Shown here piece after piece: positions 9,477-17,298 of a DNA stretch of 64,000 bases; within the stretch, counting starts at the first letter, position 1; each line of letters begins with the position of its first letter. This stretch comes from Leptospira congkakensis (GTDB lineage: Bacteria > Spirochaetota > Leptospiria > Leptospirales > Leptospiraceae). Location: contig NZ_RQGQ01000014.1 of the NCBI RefSeq assembly GCF_004770265.1, forward strand, positions 124,001 to 188,000. The letters are read 5' to 3'. The notes below the pieces were generated by a model that saw only the letters and a list, made by a program, of their open reading frames with translations, was not told the origin of the DNA and made no database searches. Made by a program: the position numbers and the translations under genes.

Positions 9477-10067
9477 ATGAAAGGCTCCCCGCGGCACCGC
9501 ATCCTCGAAATTGCCAAAAAACGATTCTACCAACAAGGATATTACCACACCGGCATCAACCAACTCATCCGAGAATCAGGGACAGCAAAAGCCTCCTTCT
9601 ATGACCACTATCCATCCAAACGCGACTTAGGAATTCGAGTCATCCAAGCTTACGGCGCCGATGTGCTCATTTGGTTCCGCCAAATCCTTAGAGAATCCCA
9701 TTCCCCTGATGAATTTATCGCTCAACTTTCCCAAGCGGTTCTAATCCAAATGAATGAAGATGGTTCCTACTACCAAGGTTGTCCGATTGCAATATTCTCT
9801 TGTCAATTTCCTGTCGGCGAACAGCCATTTAGTGACGAATTCAAATCAATAGCTTTCCGATGGGAGACACTATTTGCAATGTATATAGCAAGATGGCAAT
9901 CAAATGGTCTGTTGGAAGAAAGAATAGAACCGATGGAAATGGCGCGGGATTTGATTAATCTTTACGAAGGAGCCCTTATCAACTGGAGGATTTCCTTAAA
10001 TGAAGTATATATAAAACGGATGTTAGCTCAAATGAAACAAGTCTTCGATTTTGGAGCTAAAAAATAG
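9477..10067 (+). CDS. TetR/AcrR-family transcriptional regulator
   Basis: A 196-residue repressor. The N-terminal helix-turn-helix (about 8-55) shows the family pattern ILEIAKKRFYQQGYYHTGINQ then SGTAKASFYDHYPSK. The C-terminal part is a helical ligand/dimer domain with YYQGCPIA, seen in the YxaF/LmrA-like subgroup that often answers to aromatic or acyl compounds. I choose the ATG at 9477; a TTG at 9441 is in frame but would add a proline-rich leader and overlap the promoter-like TTGACA. There is no clear ribosome-binding site, so the mRNA may be leaderless. The 3' end overlaps the convergent lipoprotein gene by 11 bases. Confidence 0.9.
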   Translation: MKGSPRHRILEIAKKRFYQQGYYHTGINQLIRESGTAKASFYDHYPSKRDLGIRVIQAYGADVLIWFRQILRESHSPDEFIAQLSQAVLIQMNEDGSYYQGCPIAIFSCQFPVGEQPFSDEFKSIAFRWETLFAMYIARWQSNGLLEERIEPMEMARDLINLYEGALINWRISLNEVYIKRMLAQMKQVFDFGAKK

Positions 10068-10314
10068 TTCCACTTTCGCAGTTCTTACGACAAGTTTTCT
10101 CTAACCCCAAACAACTTCCTACAATCGCCGATAAATCAAGAGCACTGTATTCAGGACTATTTGTCGAAACTTTATAGAAAGCATCATTACGTAAAAAACA
10201 ACTCCCTTCAATCGTTGAACATTTGTTACGTTCATAGCAAGCAGATCGAAATGAAAATGGTGACCCACATTGGACAAATAAAAATAAAGAACTAAAAACA
10301 ATAACTAGTTTCAT
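10057..10314 (-). CDS. Small cysteine-rich lipoprotein, unknown function
   Basis: An 85-residue protein with a hydrophobic leader ending LFLFVQC, a spirochaete-type lipobox with the lipidated Cys at 16. The mature part has six further cysteines (26, 32, 39, 68, 75, 79), suggesting disulphides and a periplasmic or surface location. I recognise no family. It overlaps the stop of the upstream uridylyltransferase gene by ATGA, so it is translationally coupled to it. Confidence 0.75.
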   Translation of the reverse strand: MKLVIVFSSLFLFVQCGSPFSFRSACYERNKCSTIEGSCFLRNDAFYKVSTNSPEYSALDLSAIVGSCLGLEKTCRKNCESGTIF

Positions 10315-11723
10315 AAAGAGACGGTTTCGTTTTCAAATTCTGTTCTGCCAAGCGAAGAGATAGTTTTTAGTCCACCCGACAAGTTTTGGATTTTTACTTT
10401 TCCCTTAATCGCGATGGGGGTATCAAACAATACTTCACCAGTCACAACCAACTCTTCACAAAAAAGAAGTGAAGGGTATTCTAAAAATAATGAATCAAAC
10501 TGATGAATTTTTTTATAATAGGATTCATCTAGTTGTACTAAAATTTCACCAAGTCCATAAGCTTTTCTTTCCTTTGTCATGGTAAGCGAAAAGTCAGCAT
10601 TGAGAATATAAGCATCCGAACGTCGCACAAGATAATCTTCTGTTTTTTTCACAGGGGCAAACCTATCTCTCGGTATGATGATCCCTTTAAACTTAGGAAA
10701 ATTTCCGACTGCACTTCCCATTGCCGTTTCTAATTGAATGACTGGTATACCATCCACTTGTTTGGGATTGACAATGAGAGAAAGTGAAAAGTTCCCTTGA
10801 TTGAATCTTTCTTTTAAAGCGCGAAGATTGATCCAAAGATTGTTGGTTGAAAAAGTTCTAAATTTCCCAAGTCCACTGAATTCATTTTCATGTTCTTTGG
10901 GCACTTGGGCTGTTTCTAAAAGTTCGTATTGGATGAATTTACCACCAACTGTTTTGCGATAAATGGCTCCGCCTTTTTTATCCGCAAGAGTTTTTGGAGT
11001 CATCTCCATTGCGAAATGAATGTCTTCTTTCAAAAGATAACTCACAATATGCGGATCAACAGTGGCTCCTAAATTGTCTCCGTTAGAAAGAAAAGCGATT
11101 TCAAACCCCGCAGAAAGTAATTCATCCAAAATTCCCTCTTGGACCATCGTAAAATAAATATCACCATGCCCTGGTGGGCACCAGTTTTCTTTTTGATTTT
11201 TGTTTTGGATGGGGGCAAAAGTTTTTGCATCCAACCTCGGAACTTTGTTTTGTAAAAAACTTGTGCGTAAGGATTGTTTGAATCCGTTTTTTTCTAACTC
11301 TTTTTGTGAATCTTCTTGTGTGTTATAAGAATCCATAAAAAGCAAAGGAACACCAATCCCATACTCAGAACGGATGAATTCAATTTGTTTTGCCATGACG
11401 GCCAGAAAAGACATAGAACCTTTGATTGGGATGAGAGACTTTGCCTTATCCAGACCCATACTGGTTCCAAGTCCTCCATTCAATTTGATCACAACCAATT
11501 TGGATAATAAACTAAGATCTGTAGGATAAGAAGAATGGATCGATTCTAAAGAAATTTCATCGGTTTTGGGATCTAAATCTCCTACTTCCTCCCAATTCAC
11601 CATCCCTGTTTCGCCGTTTCTCACAGCATCTACCTTACTTATAAAATCGGTGATGAACGCATCGGAAAGACCAGCGGTCTTCATGGTATCTCTAATCAAT
11701 TGGTCGGATTTCTGTTTCTCCAT
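10311..11723 (-). CDS. UDPGP-family UTP-sugar-1-phosphate uridylyltransferase
   Basis: About 470 residues. This eukaryote-like UDPGP family makes UDP-glucose or UDP-N-acetylglucosamine from UTP and the sugar 1-phosphate. The nucleotide-binding signature KLNGGLGTSMG is followed by DKAKSLIPI; LSNGDNLGATVDPHI and a C-terminal left-handed helix region are also present. Start at ATG 11723, preceded by AAGGGA, one base after the stop of the secreted-protein gene; a longer frame would add 11 residues. The exact sugar is not resolved. It would feed cell-envelope polysaccharide synthesis. Confidence 0.9.
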   Translation of the reverse strand: MEKQKSDQLIRDTMKTAGLSDAFITDFISKVDAVRNGETGMVNWEEVGDLDPKTDEISLESIHSSYPTDLSLLSKLVVIKLNGGLGTSMGLDKAKSLIPIKGSMSFLAVMAKQIEFIRSEYGIGVPLLFMDSYNTQEDSQKELEKNGFKQSLRTSFLQNKVPRLDAKTFAPIQNKNQKENWCPPGHGDIYFTMVQEGILDELLSAGFEIAFLSNGDNLGATVDPHIVSYLLKEDIHFAMEMTPKTLADKKGGAIYRKTVGGKFIQYELLETAQVPKEHENEFSGLGKFRTFSTNNLWINLRALKERFNQGNFSLSLIVNPKQVDGIPVIQLETAMGSAVGNFPKFKGIIIPRDRFAPVKKTEDYLVRRSDAYILNADFSLTMTKERKAYGLGEILVQLDESYYKKIHQFDSLFLEYPSLLFCEELVVTGEVLFDTPIAIKGKVKIQNLSGGLKTISSLGRTEFENETVSL

Positions 11724-11724
11724 A

Positions 11725-12090
11725 TCATTTCCCTTCGTGTGGTTCCCCGAGCTCAATCCGATTTGGTTCTTCTGTTACTGCTGGATTCCATAAAAAAAAT
11801 ACAAGGATATTTCGGCCGTCCTCTTTTGGAACCGCTACCGTCTCTTTCCTTTCATATTTAGGCATAAAAACTTCAAAATTGTACATCCAATATTTCCCTT
11901 TTTTCCGAGTCACTTGCCGGATTCCTTGTTTCAATGGATCCTTTTTCGTAAGTTTTCCATACGGAAGGGGGTACTTTGTTTCCCAAACCTGGGGTAAAAG
12001 CTTCGCTGCAGCTTCATAATTCCCCGGTTCGGCAAAAAGAATCACGGGAAACAATCCTAGTAGAAAAATAAATAAGAAACTATGACGCAT
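11725..12090 (-). CDS. Small secreted protein, unknown function
   Basis: A 121-residue protein with a clear signal peptide (hydrophobic 4-20, cleavage after LFA). The mature part is basic to neutral, with TRKKGKYWMYNFEVFMPKY and NILVFFLWNPAV, likely beta-rich. I do not recognise a family. It is the first gene of a three-gene minus-strand operon with the uridylyltransferase and the Cys-rich lipoprotein, spaced by one base from the former. Confidence 0.7.
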   Translation of the reverse strand: MRHSFLFIFLLGLFPVILFAEPGNYEAAAKLLPQVWETKYPLPYGKLTKKDPLKQGIRQVTRKKGKYWMYNFEVFMPKYERKETVAVPKEDGRNILVFFLWNPAVTEEPNRIELGEPHEGK

Positions 12091-12205
12091 ACGATTCTAA
12101 AAGGCAATCCTATGTAGGTACGGTAATCGGTCAATTCAGGAATTCTTCTGCCGCTAGAATTGATTTTCATAGACAAGAATCGAGTCAGAAAGAATCATTT
12201 AATTC

Positions 12206-13054
12206 ATGTTTCGATTCATAGAATATCTGGAACGTTTTTGGGCGTTATTGTCATTTTATCTTCCCAGCCATTTGTTTGTGGAGAATAATAAAGATAAAAA
12301 CATATTGATCGTGCCTGGGTTTCAGGCGGGACGTTCTTACTATTCAAGACTTAAATCCAATTTAGATAATTTAGGATTTAAAGTCGGAATTCTTTCTACT
12401 CTCCGCGACCCTCTCTCTTTGGAAGAAGCGGTCAAATACCTTGCCAATCAAATCCTCACGGCACCTAACGAAGTGACTTTGATTGCTCATAACACAGGTG
12501 GACTTCTTGTTCTGATTTTGCCAGATGAAGCCAGAAGAAAAGTAAAAAGGTTAATTACCTTAGGAACTCCTTTTCATGGTTCGGACCGGTTTACAAACAC
12601 AAGACAATCCTATTGGGGTTACGAATCCGACTGGGTAAAAACAAATTACAAAAATGCACTTTTCTTTCCTCTTTTCCAACCTCTCTCTGCCATCGAAGAC
12701 TTCTCTTTTCCTCCACAAGAGAGTACAGAGTTTGGCCAAGGTCGTGATCTATGGTTTGATATTCCTGGAAACTATAACTTAGTTAGAAGAAATGAAAACA
12801 TTCGAACACTCAGAGAATTTTTAGGTACACCGAAAGACAGCATATCATTTCAAGCCTCGCCCAAAGCGAATCCTGAATTTGCAGTCCCTAAAAAGATTGA
12901 GGTGGATTTTTCTAAGTATGAACCATCTGTTTATAAAAAAACCCAGAAACAGATAGCGGTAAAAAAGAAATCGGCAGCGAAAAAAGCCAAACCAACACAA
13001 AAATCAAAACCAGTGGCAAAACCAAAAGCCAAAAAAAAGGTCAAAAAAAGATAA
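12206..13054 (+). CDS. Alpha/beta-hydrolase-fold protein lacking the nucleophile serine, Lys-rich tail
   Basis: A 282-residue protein. Residues about 25-190 follow the lipase-like fold: ILIVPGFQAGRSYYSRL (oxyanion loop), then the nucleophile elbow, then VKRLITLGTPFHGSDRF. The elbow, usually GHSxGG, reads AHNTGG with Asn96 in place of the catalytic Ser. From about 245 to the end the protein is an extremely basic Lys/Ala/Pro tail of about 40 residues, resembling nucleic-acid-binding or histone-like tails. It is therefore probably not a hydrolase of the usual type. The gene stands alone, divergent from the uridylyltransferase operon. Confidence 0.8.
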   Translation: MFRFIEYLERFWALLSFYLPSHLFVENNKDKNILIVPGFQAGRSYYSRLKSNLDNLGFKVGILSTLRDPLSLEEAVKYLANQILTAPNEVTLIAHNTGGLLVLILPDEARRKVKRLITLGTPFHGSDRFTNTRQSYWGYESDWVKTNYKNALFFPLFQPLSAIEDFSFPPQESTEFGQGRDLWFDIPGNYNLVRRNENIRTLREFLGTPKDSISFQASPKANPEFAVPKKIEVDFSKYEPSVYKKTQKQIAVKKKSAAKKAKPTQKSKPVAKPKAKKKVKKR

Positions 13055-13073
13055 TTCTAATAGTTTAAAGAAA

Positions 13074-13101
13074 CAACTGCCCGCCAAACAGCGGACAGTT
13101 G
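13074..13101 (-). terminator. Hairpin terminator of the copper-storage gene
   Basis: CAACTG-C-CCGC pairs with GCGG-A-CAGTTG (one internal mismatch, six-base loop). On the minus strand it is followed by TTTCTTT, matching a terminator for the gene that ends at 13140; it also lies just after the plus-strand gene ending at 13054. Confidence 0.6.
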
Positions 13102-13139
13102 GATTGAATTCGAGATCAATCCTTTAGTAAAATTGACCT

Positions 13140-13586
13140 TTAAACTTTTTTCAACTCTTTGACACAAGCAAGGCAACTATCGCGACACTCTTTACAGACT
13201 GTATGGTGAGCCGCATGTTTATCACATTCCTTAGCACAAGCTTCACAAACCTCAATACAAAGATTTGCTAACTTCTTGGTATAAGCCGACGACTGGCTTG
13301 CCAACTTCACAAAGGATTCACATAAACTAATGACTTCCCTTGTGCTAGTGGCACAAGCCGCGAGTGACTTATCCCCTTTTCCTAGTTCTGTGAGACAATG
13401 GCTGAGGCAAACCTCTGCAGAAAGTTGGCAGTGCAGAGCTGCCATCATAGCTTTGGAATACTTAGATTTTCCAGCCGCAGGCATTGTCATCGTAGAGTGG
13501 TCATGGTCTTCTGCTGAAAGTGTGGATAAAATTCCGGAAACGGCTACAGCCATTCCTGCTTTTTGTAATAATTCTTTGCGATTCAT
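13140..13586 (-). CDS. Csp1-like four-helix-bundle copper storage protein
   Basis: A 148-residue exported protein. After an RK-containing, Tat-like leader (2-25) comes a His/Met-rich stretch (EDHDHSTMTMP), then a four-helix domain with 13 cysteines in CxxxC-type spacings (LHC, VCLSHC, LC, LCIEVCEACAKEC, VCKECRDSCLAC). In the methanotroph Csp1, 13 inward-facing Cys per monomer bind Cu(I) thiolates; the count here is the same. It probably buffers or stores periplasmic copper, which fits a cbb3 oxidase and a CcoI copper ATPase elsewhere in the window. Start ATG has AGAGG upstream. Confidence 0.85.
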   Translation of the reverse strand: MNRKELLQKAGMAVAVSGILSTLSAEDHDHSTMTMPAAGKSKYSKAMMAALHCQLSAEVCLSHCLTELGKGDKSLAACATSTREVISLCESFVKLASQSSAYTKKLANLCIEVCEACAKECDKHAAHHTVCKECRDSCLACVKELKKV

Positions 13587-13637
13587 ATCGTATAACCTCT
13601 GTTAAAATTTAAAAATTCTTTGAAATGGAAATCCTTT

Positions 13638-13654
13638 CACCTAAAAAATAGGTG
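13638..13654. promoter_or_regulatory. Small palindrome upstream of the copper-storage gene
   Basis: CACCTA (13638-13643) and TAGGTG (13649-13654) form a perfect inverted repeat across five A residues, about 50 bases before the Csp1-like start and just after the stop of the upstream lipoprotein gene. It has no trailing T-run on the minus strand, so an operator is at least as likely as a terminator. Confidence 0.35.
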
Positions 13655-13662
13655 TGGCCATC

Positions 13663-14037
13663 TCAAATCAGAAGTCGGACAGTTTGGGTGGGGAAATAGG
13701 AACGAGAATGAATAAACCCTGGAATCTTCCACTTTGCGGATGGGCCAGAAAGGAATTGGGGTTGTTTTAAAACACTAAACCCATTCCAAACTGTAAGTTT
13801 GATCTGTTTCCAAATGGGGAAATCAGGACCGCTGGCAGATTGTAATTCCTCGTGAATGATCGGGCATTCACAGGAATCTGCAGAACTTTCTTTTGATTCG
13901 GAAGTTTGGTGGCAAGGCGGAACGGATGCCCGTTCCACAAATTTTTCTGCAGAAGTACAAAAACCAAACACAGATGATTTGCATCCTAGGTAGGTTAGAA
14001 AAATTAGAATGAATCCAATTGTAAACTTTCGTTTCAT
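13663..14037 (-). CDS. Putative lipoprotein with Cys/His cluster
   Basis: A 124-residue protein with a hydrophobic leader and lipobox LTYLGC (Cys19). The mature part carries a Cys/His-rich segment (PPCHQ...SCECPIIHEE, about 41-64), suggestive of metal binding, then a basic C-terminal region with WKIPGFIHSRSYFP. I recognise no family. It lies 76 bases upstream of the Csp1-like gene on the same strand, so a shared metal-related role is plausible but unproven. Confidence 0.6.
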   Translation of the reverse strand: MKRKFTIGFILIFLTYLGCKSSVFGFCTSAEKFVERASVPPCHQTSESKESSADSCECPIIHEELQSASGPDFPIWKQIKLTVWNGFSVLKQPQFLSGPSAKWKIPGFIHSRSYFPTQTVRLLI

Positions 14038-14078
14038 ACTCTTCTGCTACAGTGATTAGACGAATCTAATCTTAGTTC

Positions 14079-15302
14079 TTAAAATAAATTCTTCAAGCCT
14101 TTTCCTGCAACAATAAAGGTTCCAATGGTAGATCCAAATTGTGGGAGAAAAAAAACAAGAAAGATATGGAGGACACGATTTTTCCAAAACCCGGCGAAAG
14201 ATTCAGAATCTTCAGCGATATGTTCGAAGTCTTCCACTAAAGGTTTCCGCAAATAAGATTCCGAAAGGGCACTAACCCAACCTGCTTTAAAGATCGGAAC
14301 AAAAGTTCCAATGGGCGCGGTGATAAATGCAAGTAAAATCGAAATCGGATGTGCCCAAGCAATGAGAGCACCAAGAGCGGCAAGGCCACCTTTGATATAA
14401 ATGAGTTTTGAAAACAGATCCATACCAGCTTCCCCACCTTGACTCCAAGTAGTATAACCAATGAGGCCCGCAAAAAAAGTTGGATATAGAATGATACTAA
14501 TATTGTCCCACCACTTACGTTTGGGAACTTCATCTAACGCGGACAAGTCGTTCCCAATTTGGATATTTCTTTCGATCCCAGCCAAATGACCTGCACCAAC
14601 AATCGCTAAAACTTTTTTTACCGACTTCCCTTCTGCTGACTGGCGAATTTTTTCTGCTAGATACACATCTCTTTCATCAATGATCACATGTTTGACAGAC
14701 TCATATTTTTTTGGAATTTGGGAAAATAGGTCTTTGAGAATGTCATCCGACTTCATCTCTTCGATTTTATCATCTGATACATCTTCCCGAACCAGTAGTG
14801 ATGCAAGTAACGCACTGAAGAGATACATTTTTGAGAAAAATCCTACATTCCCCCAAGACCGTTTGAGTGTGGTTTGGATCTCTCTGTCAACTGGCACTAC
14901 CGGTTTTTTTAGTGTGCGACCCATAGTGATTGCCTTACGCATTTCATCACCAGGTTTGATATCTTTGTTTCCGATTTTTTTCTGAAACGAAGAAAGGATG
15001 AGACTGGATAAAAGTAACCACATCTTTCTTTCTTTAAATACTTTGAATATATCTAATTTTTTAAGATAGTCGGGATCTTCTACCGACTTCATTCGTGACT
15101 CACATAACTCCACACAAATCACATCGGGTTTTAATGTTTGGATCATTTTCTCGACTTCATCTACACTTCGTTTGGACACATGTGCTGTTCCAAGAATGTG
15201 GACTTCCGTTTTTCCGATGGTTTGGAAGAGATAAGGTTCCGTTGTTTTGAAACCTTTTTTGGTAGATTTTCTGGCAGGAGTTGTTTTTTTGATTGAACGC
15301 AT
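14079..15302 (-). CDS. TraB/PrgY-family membrane protein
   Basis: A 407-residue protein. The N-terminal TraB domain (about 25-245) starts with VHILGTAHVSKRS, the GTxH motif shared with the TIKI/GumN/EreA superfamily of putative metallopeptidases. VELCESR and VVPVDREI follow, and VLAIVGAGHLAGI carries a second conserved His. The C-terminal part has several hydrophobic segments (about 260-400). In enterococci PrgY limits peptide pheromone activity; the role in spirochaetes is not known. The N-terminus is Lys-rich. Divergent from cheD. Confidence 0.9.
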   Translation of the reverse strand: MRSIKKTTPARKSTKKGFKTTEPYLFQTIGKTEVHILGTAHVSKRSVDEVEKMIQTLKPDVICVELCESRMKSVEDPDYLKKLDIFKVFKERKMWLLLSSLILSSFQKKIGNKDIKPGDEMRKAITMGRTLKKPVVPVDREIQTTLKRSWGNVGFFSKMYLFSALLASLLVREDVSDDKIEEMKSDDILKDLFSQIPKKYESVKHVIIDERDVYLAEKIRQSAEGKSVKKVLAIVGAGHLAGIERNIQIGNDLSALDEVPKRKWWDNISIILYPTFFAGLIGYTTWSQGGEAGMDLFSKLIYIKGGLAALGALIAWAHPISILLAFITAPIGTFVPIFKAGWVSALSESYLRKPLVEDFEHIAEDSESFAGFWKNRVLHIFLVFFLPQFGSTIGTFIVAGKGLKNLF

Positions 15303-15362
15303 AAGGAAAGGTTACTATCTATAATACCTAAGTAACGGTTCCACTCTCTAGAAACAAGTAGA

Positions 15363-15866
15363 ATGTCTATAAAATCCAAAATCATCAATGTGGGAATTGC
15401 CGACATTAAGGTCGGAAAAGATCCAGATGTGCTCAGAACTACACTAGGTTCATGCATAGGAATCGTTTTGTATGATCCAGAACAGAAAGTGGGAGCCATT
15501 TCTCACATCATGCTTGCCAAAGATCCTACGGGAAAGGATGCCACCAAGTTTCCACATAAATATGGAGAAACGGCTCTTCCTATCCTCATCGAAATGATGA
15601 AACAACAAGGATCCAACATTGGTCAGTACTCTTGCCGTATGTTTGGAGGTGCTTCCATGTTCAAAGGAATCAATTCCCAATTTTTACAAAACATCGGGGA
15701 ACAGAACATCGCAATCGTTAAAAAATTTATGGAAGAGAAGAAAATTCCCGTCATAGTAGAAGATGTGGCAGGGAATGAAGGAAGAACCATCAGCCTTTAT
15801 TGTGACGACGGGCGTGTGTTGTTAAAAAAAGCTGGTATGGAAAAATACCTTTATAAGGTGCGTTAG
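15363..15866 (+). CDS. cheD: CheD chemoreceptor glutamine deamidase
   Basis: A 167-residue cytoplasmic enzyme that deamidates glutamines on methyl-accepting chemotaxis proteins and can act with CheC. The catalytic Cys31 lies in [13 protein letters not shown] and His48 in GAISHIML, with the 17-residue spacing of the family; the [12 protein letters not shown] and FGGASMF motifs are also present. A plus-strand TATAAT lies at 15320-15325. The HDOD gene starts six bases after the stop, so they form an operon outside any visible che cluster. Confidence 0.95.
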   Translation: MSIKSKIINVGIADIKVGKDPDVLRTTLGSCIGIVLYDPEQKVGAISHIMLAKDPTGKDATKFPHKYGETALPILIEMMKQQGSNIGQYSCRMFGGASMFKGINSQFLQNIGEQNIAIVKKFMEEKKIPVIVEDVAGNEGRTISLYCDDGRVLLKKAGMEKYLYKVR

Positions 15867-15872
15867 GCGAAT

Positions 15873-16727
15873 ATGCTAAAATCAAAGGTTGATGAAATAT
15901 TACAGGACGTAAATAAACTGCCAGCAATTTCGTCGGTTGTTTCTAAGGTTTTGGAAAAACTCCAAAAACCGGATGTAAATATTGCTGACCTTGCACAGGA
16001 AATTTCGAAAGATCCGGCCATCACAGCAAACGTAATTAAACTTTCCAACTCTGCTTACTACAGAGCATCCAAACCCATTCGCACTGTCCAAGAAGCGCTC
16101 ATGACTCTTGGAATCAAAACAGTAAAAGAAATTGTCCTTCTCACTGCTGCCAAGGGAATTCTTTCCCAAGACCTCAACAGTTACCAAATAGAAGCTGCCC
16201 AACTTTGGACTTCCTCTTTACTAGTTGCTGAACTTTCTAGCAAAATTGTACAACATAAAAAACTAAAGATTGATAAGGATCTTGCCTTCACTTCTGGACT
16301 TCTTTGTAGTGTTGGAAAAATCGTACTGGCTCAGTTTTTCAGTCCAGTAATGATGCAAATCAAAACAGATCTAAAAGACAACCAAGAACCCTTCCCGGTT
16401 CTAGAAAAAAAATACTTTGGATATACCCATATGGAAGTATCCGAAAATCTTTTGAAACGTTGGAATTTTCCACAGGAACTCACTGATGTTGTAGCAAACT
16501 ACCTAACACCAGAAGATTCCAAAAACAATCCACTCCTAACTTCTGTTGTTCATATTGCCAGCATCCTAATCGTAGTTTCTGGAATTGGAATCGATATTGG
16601 TGGTGAGTCTGTTCCTATTTCTCCTTTTGCACTTAGCCAAACAGGCGTTACGGAAGCTGATATTGAAACATACTTTGTTCACATCCCTGACTTACAAGCC
16701 GGCCTCGCTGATTTGTTAAACGTATAA
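15873..16727 (+). CDS. HDOD-domain signalling protein
   Basis: A 284-residue cytoplasmic protein. The HDOD domain spans about 12-210: LPAISSVVSKVLEKL, then DPAITANVIKLSNSAYY, IRTVQEALMTLGIKTVKEIV and GLLCSVGKIVLAQF. HDOD proteins lack the metal-binding HD residues of true phosphodiesterases and act as scaffolds in motility, cell cycle and c-di-GMP signalling. Here the histidine of the HD position is replaced in the GLLCSVGK segment, as in other HDODs. Cotranscribed with cheD, which suggests a role in motility or chemotaxis. Confidence 0.9.
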   Translation: MLKSKVDEILQDVNKLPAISSVVSKVLEKLQKPDVNIADLAQEISKDPAITANVIKLSNSAYYRASKPIRTVQEALMTLGIKTVKEIVLLTAAKGILSQDLNSYQIEAAQLWTSSLLVAELSSKIVQHKKLKIDKDLAFTSGLLCSVGKIVLAQFFSPVMMQIKTDLKDNQEPFPVLEKKYFGYTHMEVSENLLKRWNFPQELTDVVANYLTPEDSKNNPLLTSVVHIASILIVVSGIGIDIGGESVPISPFALSQTGVTEADIETYFVHIPDLQAGLADLLNV

Positions 16728-16755
16728 GTTTTATTTTTTAAAGAATCCATTTTCT

Positions 16756-17292
16756 ATGAACATTATCTTTATTGGAGCAAGAGGGGCTGGGAAATCCAAA
16801 GTCTCTCGTTCCCTTTCCAAACAAACAGACTTCCCCGTAGTTTCGACAGATTCCATTGCTGTGTATGAAGCAGGTGGCATCCCCATCCCAAATTTTGTTG
16901 AAAAATCAGGATGGAAAACTTTCCGGGAACTAGAATTCTCTATTTTGCAAAAATTACAAAATGCAGATGGGATCATTCTGGATTGTGGTGGTGGAATTTT
17001 ATTTGATTTGGATGCAAACGGAAATGAAATCCCAAGCCAACGAAAACTAGACTTACTTAGAAAGATCGGAAGGATTGTTTATCTAGAACGAGGGATAGAA
17101 GAACTGATTGAAAAGGTGAAAGGAGATTCGACAAGACCGGACCTTTCCAAAGTTACATCTTACCGCGCCATTTTAGAGAAAAGAATCCCCGTTTACCAAG
17201 AAGCAGCTCATTATAAGCTAAATCTTTCGAAACTTTCCAAAGAAGAAGCCGCCGAACGAGTCTTAGACTGGCTTGGAATCAAATCTAAATAA
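16756..17292 (+). CDS. aroK: Shikimate kinase
   Basis: A 178-residue kinase that phosphorylates shikimate in the pathway to chorismate. Walker A GARGAGKS (7-14), the substrate-binding Asp in STDS, the FRELE motif, DCGGG and the lid arginine in STRPDL are all present. The length is close to that of AroK. It follows the HDOD gene after 28 bases and converges with the TPM-domain gene. Confidence 0.92.
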   Translation: MNIIFIGARGAGKSKVSRSLSKQTDFPVVSTDSIAVYEAGGIPIPNFVEKSGWKTFRELEFSILQKLQNADGIILDCGGGILFDLDANGNEIPSQRKLDLLRKIGRIVYLERGIEELIEKVKGDSTRPDLSKVTSYRAILEKRIPVYQEAAHYKLNLSKLSKEEAAERVLDWLGIKSK

Positions 17293-17298
17293 AAGAAT

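Noticed and set aside
15161..15499. Minus-strand frame spanning the traB-cheD promoter region
   Set aside because: Crosses the 5' ends of two well-supported divergent genes and has no family features.
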